A DNA stretch of 5,043 bases. Source: Pseudomonas sp. (GTDB lineage: Bacteria; Pseudomonadota; Gammaproteobacteria; Pseudomonadales; Pseudomonadaceae). The translations under genes were made by a program, and so were the position numbers. The DNA lies in assembly GCA_003527165.1 (NCBI GenBank), contig DPSI01000038.1, positions 1 to 5,043 on the forward strand, in the 5' to 3' direction. Below the pieces are notes generated by a model. It did not search any database and was not told the origin of the DNA. It saw nothing but the letters and a program-made list of their open reading frames with translations. Positions 1 to 5,043 of this stretch are shown here, one piece after another; positions within the stretch are counted from its first letter, which is position 1, and every line of letters starts with the position of its first letter.

Positions 1-94
1 GGCAGGCGTGGGCGACAAATCCCTCCTGGGCCAGCCAGCTTACCAGCAGCTCGCAGAGTTCCTCGTCATCATCTATCAGTAGCAGTTCACTCAT
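1..94 (-). CDS. cpxR: Response regulator receiver domain, CpxR-like (partial, N-terminus only)
   Basis: This is the first 31 codons of a two-component response regulator whose remainder lies beyond the left edge. The translation opens MSELLLIDDDEELCELLVSW, the first beta strand of a receiver domain followed by the acidic DDD cluster (residues 8-10) that binds Mg2+ near the phosphorylated Asp; helix alpha1 and the EGF turn follow. The DDDxEL pattern matches OmpR/PhoB-class regulators and is closest to CpxR as I remember it. The specific name rests partly on gene order (a yciB, yciI, small-protein neighbourhood that I recall upstream of cpxR in Pseudomonas), because the DNA-binding domain is not in view. 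The ATG at 92-94 lies 19 bp after the upstream gene's stop and has only a weak ribosome site (GAG/GAAGG), which suggests coupling to upstream translation. Receiver domain is near certain; CpxR rather than another OmpR-class member is probable. Confidence 0.82.
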   Translation of the reverse strand, partial: MSELLLIDDDEELCELLVSWLAQEGFVAHAC

Positions 95-113
95 GCCTTC
101 GCTCGTATCCGCT

Positions 114-497
114 TCAATTCAGCCATTGCCGACGGCGACGTCCCCGTGTGGTCAGGACGCCCAACAAGAAACCCAGCACACCGACGCCGCCACCCACGGC
201 AAACCACTGCTGCTGGTCATTCAGCAGGTGCGGCTGTGCCTTCGGCTGCCCCTGTTGCAGTTGCATGCGCAGGCGATGATTCTCCTGGCGCAAGTGCGCC
301 AGCTGAGCCCGCTCAGCATCGGTACCGGTTGCGCCGACACTGTCGTTCAGTTCTTCGCGTCGCTGTTCGTTCGCTGACAGACGTTGCTCCAGCTCGGCCT
401 GTCGTTCGGTGGTTGGGTCGGTCGTGCCTTGTTCGGCATGCGCGAATGGTATGGCGAAACTCAGGGCAAACAGCAGAAACAGCGAACCTTGGCGCAT
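114..497 (-). CDS. Small secreted/membrane-anchored coiled-coil protein of unknown function
   Basis: I do not recognise a named family with certainty. The 127-residue product begins with a Sec-type signal peptide (MRQ, then a hydrophobic stretch at about 5-18, then AHA before a likely cleavage after residue 21). A Glu/Gln/Arg/Leu-rich region predicted to form a coiled coil follows at about 30-85. One glycine-rich transmembrane helix lies at about 98-115, and an Arg-rich tail (RGRRRRQWLN) should stay in the cytoplasm. The expected topology is a periplasmic coiled coil anchored at its C-terminus. The C-terminal part resembles that of bacterial SH3/coiled-coil membrane proteins (TIGR04211 type), but there is no room for an SH3 domain. 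I chose the internal ATG at 495-497 rather than the longer reading frame from 569 because it has a strong AAGGAG site 5 nt upstream and exposes the signal peptide. It lies between yciI and a CpxR-like regulator, which suggests an envelope role. Confidence 0.85.
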   Translation of the reverse strand: MRQGSLFLLFALSFAIPFAHAEQGTTDPTTERQAELEQRLSANEQRREELNDSVGATGTDAERAQLAHLRQENHRLRMQLQQGQPKAQPHLLNDQQQWFAVGGGVGVLGFLLGVLTTRGRRRRQWLN

Positions 498-502
498 CGG
501 AA

Positions 503-508
503 CTCCTT
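503..508 (-). promoter_or_regulatory. Shine-Dalgarno that sets the start of the coiled-coil protein
   Basis: On the minus strand AAGGAG sits 5 nt before the ATG at 495-497. It supports the 127-residue product with an N-terminal signal peptide over the 151-residue frame starting at 569, whose extra 24 residues are Arg/Pro-rich and would hide the signal peptide. Confidence 0.85.
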
Positions 509-519
509 TTTCCTCTACG

Positions 520-540
520 GGCCGTGGAAACCCTACGGCC
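520..540 (-). other. Inverted repeat in the yciI to coiled-coil gene gap
   Basis: Perfect 6-bp arms (GGCCGT and ACGGCC) surround a 9-nt loop, giving a modest hairpin in the 73-nt gap upstream of the coiled-coil gene. On the minus strand it is followed by CGTAGAGGAAAAAGG rather than a T tract, so it does not look like an intrinsic terminator. It could be a processing or stability element between yciI and the downstream genes, or chance in GC-rich DNA. Confidence 0.35.
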
Positions 541-570
541 TGAGATACTTGTCGGCGGCGACCGATCAAC

Positions 571-870
571 TCATGGAAAGACTTGCTTGAAGGGTTTGAC
601 CACCACCTCGCCGTAGACGCCGGCAGCCTTGTATGGATCAGCCGCGGCCCATTGTTCGGCGGCTTGTAGGGACTCGAACTCGGCGACCACCAGGCTGCCG
701 GTGAAGCCGGCCGCGCCGGGATCGTTGCTGTCGACTGCCGGATGCGGGCCGGCCAGAACCATGCGACCTTCGCTTTTCAGTTGCTCGAGACGTGCCAGGT
801 GAGCCGGACGTGCAGCCAGACGGTTTTCCAGCGAATTGGGTACGTCGGTGGCGATGATGGCGTAGAGCAT
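571..870 (-). CDS. yciI: YciI family protein (YCII-related domain)
   Basis: This is a 99-residue protein that is one complete YCII domain, a dimeric ferredoxin-like alpha/beta fold. The family markers are present: the opening strand MLYAIIATD, the His24 of the HLARLE segment, the GPHPAVDS turn (41-48), the [11 protein letters not shown] strand (55-65), and the late [10 protein letters not shown] segment with Asp78-Pro79-Tyr80. The conserved His and Asp are thought to form an active-site pair in the family, but the physiological substrate of YciI itself is unknown; relatives include dehydrochlorinase and muconolactone-isomerase-like enzymes. Length is typical. The ATG at 868-870 has an AGGAG site 5 nt upstream that overlaps the stop codon of yciB, so the two genes are probably translationally coupled. 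It should be a soluble cytoplasmic protein even though its neighbours are envelope proteins. Confidence 0.95.
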   Translation of the reverse strand: MLYAIIATDVPNSLENRLAARPAHLARLEQLKSEGRMVLAGPHPAVDSNDPGAAGFTGSLVVAEFESLQAAEQWAAADPYKAAGVYGEVVVKPFKQVFP

Positions 871-875
871 GTTTA

Positions 876-881
876 CTCCTA
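876..881 (-). promoter_or_regulatory. yciI ribosome site overlapping the yciB stop
   Basis: The minus-strand TAG stop of yciB (879-881) shares two bases with the AGGAG site (876-880) of yciI, which sits 5 nt before the yciI ATG. Ribosomes ending yciB are thus placed directly over the yciI start, a common arrangement for translational coupling. Confidence 0.75.
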
Positions 882-1460
882 TGATTCTTCAGGTTTGGGT
901 TGTGTGTGACGGACCAGATATATGCCCTGGCCCACCATGAAAAGCAGCGTCAGGCCGAGGCTGCCGAACACCTTGAAGTCGACCCAGATAGACGGGTAGA
1001 CGAAGGCAACGAACAGGTTGGCGAAACCGCAGACAAGGAAGAACAGGATCCAGGCGATATTCAGTCTGGCCCACTGTGCGGATTGGAGCTGCACGGCGTG
1101 GCCCATCATGCGCTGGATAAGGGGCTTTTCGCCAATGAAATGGCTGCCGGTGAATGCCAGCGCGAACAGCCAGTTCAGTACGGGCGCCTTCCATTTCAGG
1201 ATGGCTTCGCTGTGCAAGGCCAGTGTCAGCCCACCAAACAACAGGCACGCGGCCAAGGTCAGCCATTGGCTCTTTTCCAGCCGGCGCTGGTAAACGAACA
1301 GCGCGGCATACACGATGATTGAACTCGCGATGAGCACAGCTGTTGCGTTGAAGATGCCGCCGACGGTGACGTTCAGATCCGCCACATCGAAGGTTCTCGG
1401 CTCGAGCTTGTAGACGATGAAGAACAGCAGCAGCGGAATGAAGTCGACGATTTGTTTCAC
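879..1460 (-). CDS. yciB: YciB inner-membrane septation/envelope protein (septation protein A family)
   Basis: The product is a 193-residue polytopic inner-membrane protein of the YciB/IspZ family. Family members (intracellular septation protein A in Shigella, YciB in E. coli) affect cell division and envelope integrity and are reported to interact with elongation and division proteins; no enzymatic activity is established. Hydrophobic segments lie at about 4-17, 35-57, 66-83, 93-110, 131-154 and 161-183. Family-typical motifs include [13 protein letters not shown] near the N-terminus, FHSE-like [14 protein letters not shown] (80-93), [16 protein letters not shown] (105-120) and [10 protein letters not shown] (158-167). 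I place the start at the GTG 1458-1460 because the family begins at this point (M/V-K-Q). The open frame continues 87 residues further upstream, but that translation is charged, lacks family similarity and runs into the divergent promoter region. No Shine-Dalgarno sequence is visible before the GTG. It is the first gene of the leftward operon. Confidence 0.93.
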   Translation of the reverse strand: MKQIVDFIPLLLFFIVYKLEPRTFDVADLNVTVGGIFNATAVLIASSIIVYAALFVYQRRLEKSQWLTLAACLLFGGLTLALHSEAILKWKAPVLNWLFALAFTGSHFIGEKPLIQRMMGHAVQLQSAQWARLNIAWILFFLVCGFANLFVAFVYPSIWVDFKVFGSLGLTLLFMVGQGIYLVRHTQPKPEES

Positions 1461-1490
1461 GGAAAGAGCCAGAAGCGGTGTGTGGCCGGC

Positions 1491-1499
1491 ATAATAACA
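1491..1499 (-). promoter_or_regulatory. Putative extended -10 promoter for yciB operon
   Basis: The minus strand reads TGTTATTAT, an extended -10 (TG-n-TATTAT, five of six bases match TATAAT). The expected start point is near 1483-1484, giving a leader of roughly 23-25 nt before the yciB GTG. The -35 position (about 1514-1519 at 17-bp spacing) is a poor match, as is usual for extended -10 promoters. This is sequence inference only. Confidence 0.5.
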
Positions 1500-1511
1500 A
1501 ACCGTGCTTTT

Positions 1512-1525
1512 GGCAGAACGCTGCC
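1512..1525. promoter_or_regulatory. Perfect inverted repeat over the yciB -35 position
   Basis: GGCAG-AACG-CTGCC is a perfect 5-bp inverted repeat with a 4-nt centre. It covers the place where the -35 contact of the yciB promoter would be, so it could be an operator for a repressor or activator. It is short, and such repeats occur by chance in GC-rich DNA; no known operator consensus was recognised. Confidence 0.3.
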
Positions 1526-1589
1526 CGCCTGCGATTTCCTGGACGCGGTGCAAACTTTGGCGAAGTGAATGACGGCACGAGCGGCGGCC

Positions 1590-1600
1590 CTGACGGTCAG
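1590..1600. other. Short palindrome upstream of the PHP-domain gene
   Basis: CTGAC-G-GTCAG is a perfect 5-bp inverted repeat around one central base, 39 bp before the ATG of the plus-strand unit. It may be an operator or chance. No convincing sigma-70 promoter for the rightward unit was found in 1461-1639, so its relation to transcription cannot be judged. Confidence 0.25.
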
Positions 1601-1639
1601 TAGCAGTATGTCGCCAAGCCCTTGGAGAATAGGCCCCAA

Positions 1640-2506
1640 ATGATTGTTGATCTGCATTGCCATAGCACCGCGTCGGATGGCGCGCTTGCGCCTTCGGCGC
1701 TGGTCGAACGGGCACATGCACGTGGTATCGAACTGCTCGCGCTGACCGATCACGACACCTTGGAGGGCCTCGATGCCGCTCGTGCCAAGGCGGATTCGCT
1801 GGGGGTCCGGCTGGTTAACGGTATCGAGCTTTCATGCGTCTGGAATGGCGCCACCGTGCACATACTCGGCTATGCCTTTCGCCGGGATGCGGCCGCACTG
1901 CAGAAGGCCATCGCGCAACTGCACGACGGTCGCTGGCGTCGTGCGGAATTGATCGCCCATCGTCTGGAAGCGAAGGGTATGCCGGGTGCGCTGGAAGGCG
2001 CCCGGGTGGTACAGCAGGAGCTGGGCGACAGCGGCAACGCGCCGGCGCGTCCGCATTTCGCCGAATTTCTGGTGCGCGCCGGTCATGTACGTGACCGCGC
2101 CGAAGCGTTTCGCAAGTGGCTCGGCTCGGGCAAGCTCGGGGATGTCAAACAGCACTGGCCAGGCCTTGAGCAAACCGTGGCTACGCTGCGCGAGGCGGGC
2201 GCCTGGATCAGTCTGGCGCATCCCTGGCAATACGATTTCACCCGTAGCAAGCGGCGGCGTCTGGTAGCCGAGTTCGCCCAGGCCGGTGGGCATGCGCTGG
2301 AAGTCGTCAACGGCATGCAGCCGCTGGAACAGGTCGGCGGTTTGTCGATTCTTGCCCGCGAGTTCGGCCTGCTGGCCAGTATCGGCAGCGATTTTCATGC
2401 GCCCGGCGACTGGTCCGAGTTGGGGATGTACCGGGCTTTGCCGCAAGATCTGCAGCCATTGTGGAGGCATTTCGATCATGAACCATGCGAGTCTGCTGCC
2501 CGCTGA
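1640..2506 (+). CDS. rnm: PHP-domain phosphoesterase, RNase AM/YciV (TrpH) family
   Basis: This 288-residue enzyme belongs to the PHP metal-dependent phosphoesterases. In E. coli the orthologue (rnm, formerly yciV/trpH) is RNase AM, a 5'-3' exonuclease that trims 5' ends of rRNAs and acts on short oligonucleotides; a Chromobacterium relative hydrolyses 3',5'-bisphosphonucleotides. The metal ligands are visible: [11 protein letters not shown] (4-14; His6, His8, Asp13), LTDHDT (35-40; Asp38, His39), GIELS (61-65; Glu63), His74, RPHFAEFL (137-144; His139), SLAHPW (191-196; His194) and GSDFHAPG (249-256; Asp251, His253), so it should be active. The ATG at 1640 is preferred over a TTG at 1622 because the family starts directly before the first motif and GGAG/AGG elements lie at 1624-1633. 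It heads the rightward unit, 13 bp before yciO, the same pairing seen in E. coli. Whether it acts mainly on RNA ends or on pAp-type nucleotides is open. Confidence 0.93.
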   Translation: MIVDLHCHSTASDGALAPSALVERAHARGIELLALTDHDTLEGLDAARAKADSLGVRLVNGIELSCVWNGATVHILGYAFRRDAAALQKAIAQLHDGRWRRAELIAHRLEAKGMPGALEGARVVQQELGDSGNAPARPHFAEFLVRAGHVRDRAEAFRKWLGSGKLGDVKQHWPGLEQTVATLREAGAWISLAHPWQYDFTRSKRRRLVAEFAQAGGHALEVVNGMQPLEQVGGLSILAREFGLLASIGSDFHAPGDWSELGMYRALPQDLQPLWRHFDHEPCESAAR

Positions 2507-2519
2507 ACAGGGAGTTTCC

Positions 2520-3143
2520 ATGAGCCAGTTTTTTCAGATACATCCGGAAAACCCGCAGGTCAGGCTGATCAAACAGGCTGTGGAGATCATTCGCAACGGC
2601 GGCGTGGTGGTCTATCCCACCGACTCGTCCTACGCCGTTGGCTGCTCGATGGGGAACAAGGCTGGCATCGAGCGTATCCGCCGCCTGCGTCAGCTGGACG
2701 ATAAGCACAACTTCACGCTGGTCTGCCGCGATCTGTCCCAGCTCGGCCTGTTCGCCAAGGTGGATACCGCAGCCTTCCGTCTGCTCAAGACACACCTGCC
2801 GGGGCCATACACCATTATCCTCAGCGCCACCCGGGAAGTCCCACGGATGCTCTTGCACCCCAAGCGCCGCACTATCGGCTTGCGGGTCCCCGCGCAGCCT
2901 ATCGCACAGGCGCTGCTTGCCGAGCTGGGCGAGCCGTTGATGAGTGTCAGTCTGATCCTGCCCGGTGAAACCGAGCCGATGAGCGACCCCTACGAAATGC
3001 GTGATGCGCTGGAGCATCAGGTGGACCTGATCATCGACGGCGGTTACGGTGGCGTCGAAGCATCGACAGTCATTAGTCTGGTGGACGGCGATCCGGAAGT
3101 GGTACGTGTCGGGTGCGGCGATCCCGCGCCGTTTGCCGGTTGA
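2520..3143 (+). CDS. yciO: YciO, TsaC/Sua5-like (YrdC domain) protein
   Basis: The 207-residue product is one YrdC/Sua5 domain of the YciO subgroup. The related TsaC and Sua5 make threonylcarbamoyl-AMP from threonine, bicarbonate and ATP for the t6A37 tRNA modification. YciO is a paralogue whose exact cellular role is unsettled and which does not normally replace TsaC. Visible motifs are VVVYPTDSSYAVGC (29-42), the IRRLRQLDDKHNFTLVC segment (53-69), LPGPYTIIL (93-101), RTIGLRVP (117-124) and ASTVISL (181-187). The segment at 53-69 has the YciO-type RQLDDKHNF in place of the KxR-type motif of TsaC, and SVSLILPGE (142-150) replaces the TsaC SxN region, so I assign YciO rather than TsaC. ATG 2520-2522 has AGGGAG 5 nt upstream. 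A reading frame extends upstream to 2286, but that overlaps the PHP-domain gene. It is probably co-transcribed with the PHP gene and trpS. Confidence 0.93.
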   Translation: MSQFFQIHPENPQVRLIKQAVEIIRNGGVVVYPTDSSYAVGCSMGNKAGIERIRRLRQLDDKHNFTLVCRDLSQLGLFAKVDTAAFRLLKTHLPGPYTIILSATREVPRMLLHPKRRTIGLRVPAQPIAQALLAELGEPLMSVSLILPGETEPMSDPYEMRDALEHQVDLIIDGGYGGVEASTVISLVDGDPEVVRVGCGDPAPFAG

Positions 3144-3170
3144 GCCGATTCGCCTTTTCTTACATCTACG

Positions 3171-3175
3171 AAGGA
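3171..3175 (+). promoter_or_regulatory. Shine-Dalgarno that sets the TTG start of trpS
   Basis: AAGGA ends 7 nt before the TTG at 3183-3185 but 16 nt before the next in-frame ATG at 3192-3194. The spacing favours TTG initiation; using the ATG would shorten the protein by three residues only. Confidence 0.7.
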
Positions 3176-3182
3176 AACCCTT

Positions 3183-4394
3183 TTGAGCTCCATGGATTCG
3201 CAGCGACGTGTGGTCTCCGGAATGCGGCCCAACGGCCGTCTGCACCTAGGCCATTACCACGGCGTACTGAAGAACTGGGTCAGGATGCAGCACGAATATC
3301 AGTGCTTCTTCTGCATCGTCGATTGGCATGCCCTGACCACCGATCACGCTGCTGGTGCCGATATCGCCGGTAACGTGCAGGACATGGCGATTGACTGGCT
3401 GGCCGCCGGCGTCAGCCCAAGTTCGGCCACTCTGTTCATTCAGTCCCAGGTGCCGGAGCACGCCGAATTGCACCTGCTGCTGTCGATGATCTGTCCCTTA
3501 GCTTGGCTGGAGCGCGTGCCGTCGTACAAGGAGCAGCTCGATTCACAGCACAAGGATCTCGGCACCTACGGCTTCCTGGGTTATCCCTTGCTACAGGCCG
3601 CTGACATCCTGGCCTATCGCGCCGGGGTCGTGCCGGTGGGCGCGGACCAGCTGCCGCACATCGAGTTTGCGCGTGATGTGGCGCGGCGCTTCAATCACCT
3701 CTATGGCAGCGAAGAAGACTTCGAGGCGAAAGCCGAGGCGGCGGTTCGCAAGCTCGGTAAGAAAAGCTCCAAGCTTTACGCCAGCTTGCGCAAGAGTTAC
3801 CAGGAGCAGGGCGATCTCGAAGCGCTGTATACCGCCCGTGCGCTCCTCAAGAACCAGCAGACCATCACTATCGGTGATCAGGAGCGCCTGTTTGGGTATC
3901 TGGAAGGAGGTGGCAGGCTGCTGCTGCCCGAGCCGCAGGCCCTGCTCAGCGATTCGCCGAAACTATCGGGGCTGGACGGCGGCAAGATGGCCAAGTCGGC
4001 CAGCAATTCCATCTTTCTTCGCGATACGCCTGACGAGATCGAAGAAAAGATCAAGCGCATGCCTACCGATCCGGCACGGGTACACCGCCACGATCCGGGA
4101 GAGCCGACGCGCTGTCCGGTCTGGCAGATGCATCTCGCCCATTCAGGGGAGGATGTCTGCCAGTGGGCCGAACAGGGCTGCCGCAGTGCGGGTATCGGTT
4201 GCCTGGAATGCAAGGCGCCGTTGATCGAGGCGATCAAGCACGACCTCGCGCCGATTCAGGAGCGGGCGCAGGACTACGAGCAGAATCCGGACCTGGTGCG
4301 TAGCATTCTTGCCGAGGGCGCCGAGCAGGCCCGCGACGAAGCCCGCGAAACCCTGGTGGTCGTGCGTCAGGCGATGGGCCTGAATTATCGCTAG
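3183..4394 (+). CDS. trpS: Tryptophanyl-tRNA synthetase (Fe-S type, long form)
   Basis: This 403-residue class I aminoacyl-tRNA synthetase charges tRNA-Trp in the cytoplasm. The Rossmann-fold signatures are SGMRPNGRLHLGHYHG (12-27, with HLGH as the HIGH motif), FFCIVDWHALT (42-52), LGYPLLQAADILAYRA (132-147), VGADQLPH (152-159) and the ATP loop GLDGGKMAKS (263-272). It is longer than the usual roughly 330 residues because of an insertion at about 177-250 between the core and the KMSKS loop; I recall related long forms in proteobacteria. The C-terminal anticodon-binding region has Cys311, Cys333, Cys340 and Cys343 (C-x21-C-x6-C-x2-C), close to the [4Fe-4S] motif of Thermotoga maritima TrpRS. 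Two oddities are KMAKS for KMSKS and RPNG where RPTG/QPSG is usual. The TTG start is set by an AAGGA site 7 nt upstream. It follows yciO by 39 bp. A second trpS elsewhere in the genome is possible. Confidence 0.96.
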   Translation: MSSMDSQRRVVSGMRPNGRLHLGHYHGVLKNWVRMQHEYQCFFCIVDWHALTTDHAAGADIAGNVQDMAIDWLAAGVSPSSATLFIQSQVPEHAELHLLLSMICPLAWLERVPSYKEQLDSQHKDLGTYGFLGYPLLQAADILAYRAGVVPVGADQLPHIEFARDVARRFNHLYGSEEDFEAKAEAAVRKLGKKSSKLYASLRKSYQEQGDLEALYTARALLKNQQTITIGDQERLFGYLEGGGRLLLPEPQALLSDSPKLSGLDGGKMAKSASNSIFLRDTPDEIEEKIKRMPTDPARVHRHDPGEPTRCPVWQMHLAHSGEDVCQWAEQGCRSAGIGCLECKAPLIEAIKHDLAPIQERAQDYEQNPDLVRSILAEGAEQARDEARETLVVVRQAMGLNYR

Positions 4395-4402
4395 AGCCCA
4401 TA

Positions 4403-4424
4403 CGGCAGCCGGCATAAGCTGTCG
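4403..4424 (+). other. Weak hairpin between trpS and scpA
   Basis: CGGCAGC and GCTGTCG can pair over 7 bp with one G-U pair around an 8-nt loop. There is no T run after it (CCGCGTCC follows), so I do not call it an intrinsic terminator; scpA probably continues the same transcript. It could be a partial attenuator or mRNA-stability element. Confidence 0.3.
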
Positions 4425-4457
4425 CCGCGTCCAATTCGTTCGTTTCGTGGAGAGAGC

Positions 4458-5043
4458 ATGCAGGAACCCCAGGCCGAGGCGATGATCGATCCGCCCGGCG
4501 AGCAGCTGCGTCTGGCGTTGGTCTACGGCGAGGCGTTCAACAATCTCCCGCAGGATCTGTATATCCCGCCGGATGCCCTGGAGGTATTCCTCGAGGCGTT
4601 CGAAGGTCCACTGGACTTGTTGCTCTATCTGATCCGCAAACAGAACATCGACATCCTCGATATCCCGGTGGCGGAAATCACCCGCCAGTACATGGGCTAC
4701 GTCGAGCTTATGAAGGCCGTGCGGCTGGAGCTGGCGGCTGAGTATCTGGTGATGGCGGCGATGCTGGCAGAGATCAAGTCGCGCATGCTGCTGCCGCGCT
4801 CGGCCGAAGTGGAAGAGGACGAACTCGATCCGCGTGCCGAGCTGATACGCCGACTTCAGGAGTACGAGCGCTTCAAGGCGGCCTCCGAAGATCTCGACCA
4901 ATTGCCGCGTATCGGTCGCGAACTGCATGTGCCACGACTGGAGGCGCCGGACGCACGGGCGCGCAAGCTGTTGCCCGAGGTGAGTCTGGAGGAATTGCTG
5001 ATCTCCATGGCCGAAGTGCTGCGCCGTGCCGACATGTTCGAAA
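4458..5043 (+). CDS. scpA: Segregation and condensation protein A, kleisin subunit (partial, C-terminus missing)
   Basis: ScpA is the kleisin that bridges the SMC ATPase heads and, with ScpB, forms the SMC-ScpAB condensin that organises and segregates the chromosome. The first 195 residues are in the window and the frame is open at the right edge. The family core begins at VFLEAFEGPLDLLLYLIRK (43-61), continues with NIDILDIPVAEITRQYMGYV (63-82) and AAEYLVMAAMLAEIKSRMLLP (93-113), which form the N-terminal helical domain that contacts the SMC neck, and then enters the acidic, charged linker (115-145) characteristic of ScpA. The first about 40 residues before the core are a Pro/Glu-rich extension, as I recall for Pseudomonas ScpA. 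ATG 4458-4460 has GGAG at 4449-4452, 5 nt upstream. It lies 63 bp after trpS with no clear terminator. The C-terminal winged helix and scpB are expected just past the edge. Confidence 0.95.
   Translation, partial: MQEPQAEAMIDPPGEQLRLALVYGEAFNNLPQDLYIPPDALEVFLEAFEGPLDLLLYLIRKQNIDILDIPVAEITRQYMGYVELMKAVRLELAAEYLVMAAMLAEIKSRMLLPRSAEVEEDELDPRAELIRRLQEYERFKAASEDLDQLPRIGRELHVPRLEAPDARARKLLPEVSLEELLISMAEVLRRADMFE

Noticed and set aside
520..540. Intrinsic terminator after yciI
   Set aside because: The stem is only 6 bp with a 9-nt loop and no T tract follows on either strand.
541..570. A sigma-70 promoter on the minus strand before the coiled-coil gene (TTGATC with 16-nt spacing to TATCTC)
   Set aside because: The -10 matches the consensus at only three of six bases; not strong enough to call.
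900..1322. A 140-codon plus-strand frame opposite yciB
   Set aside because: YciB is a clear conserved membrane protein on the other strand; the antisense frame is a charged, low-complexity sequence without a ribosome site.
1457..1492. A short leader peptide ([11 protein letters not shown]) whose stop overlaps the yciB GTG by four bases
   Set aside because: Attractive as a translational-coupling device, but its ATG lies inside the predicted -10 element, upstream of the likely transcript start, and has no ribosome site.
1461..1721. An 87-residue N-terminal extension of yciB in the same frame
   Set aside because: The extension is unlike the family, overlaps the promoter region and the start of the divergent PHP gene, and family members begin at the chosen GTG.
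2307..3245. A 312-codon open frame on the minus strand opposite the PHP gene end and yciO
   Set aside because: The plus-strand frames carry complete family motifs and good ribosome sites; this frame has none and overlaps three genes.
4403..4424. Intrinsic terminator after trpS
   Set aside because: The stem has a G-U pair and is followed by GC-rich sequence without a T run.
4143..4928. A 261-codon open frame on the minus strand spanning the end of trpS and the start of scpA
   Set aside because: It lies opposite two strongly conserved protein-coding genes, crosses their boundary, and its translation is rich in His, Arg and Gln with no recognisable domain. It is a shadow of high-GC codon use.

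Overview
The window is about 62% GC by eye, with tightly packed genes. Its protein sequences and gene order resemble a Pseudomonas-type gammaproteobacterium (Pseudomonadaceae); the species cannot be fixed from the sequence. I see no mobile elements, RNA genes, CRISPR arrays or phage genes. The content is conserved housekeeping, and I do not see a convincing undescribed defence or mobile system.

Layout. Two transcription units diverge from a 179-bp intergenic region (1461-1639). The leftward unit (minus strand) reads yciB (inner-membrane septation/envelope protein, GTG start at 1460), yciI (small YCII-fold protein), an unnamed small secreted or anchored coiled-coil protein (114-497), and the first 31 codons of a response regulator (1-94, CpxR-like) that continues off the left edge. 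Gaps in this unit are 8, 73 and 19 bp, so it reads as an operon linking envelope integrity to a two-component system. I recall the same order in Pseudomonas aeruginosa.

The rightward unit (plus strand) reads a PHP-family phosphoesterase (RNase AM/YciV family, 1640-2506), yciO (TsaC/Sua5-like, 2520-3143), trpS (tryptophanyl-tRNA synthetase, 3183-4394) and scpA (condensin kleisin, 4458 to the right edge, partial). Gaps are 13, 39 and 63 bp, with no convincing terminator. The first three products all touch RNA or translation: nucleotide/RNA 5'-end trimming, threonylcarbamoyl-adenylate chemistry and tRNA charging. scpA starts the chromosome-condensation pair that is normally completed by scpB downstream.

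The points most worth a second look are in trpS and the left operon. The tryptophanyl-tRNA synthetase carries a C-x21-C-x6-C-x2-C cysteine set like that of [4Fe-4S]-containing TrpRS enzymes, a KMAKS in place of KMSKS, and a roughly 70-residue insertion. The small coiled-coil membrane protein next to the CpxR-like regulator has no assigned function. The yciB start lacks a Shine-Dalgarno sequence and lies just downstream of an extended -10 promoter whose -35 position is covered by a perfect inverted repeat.
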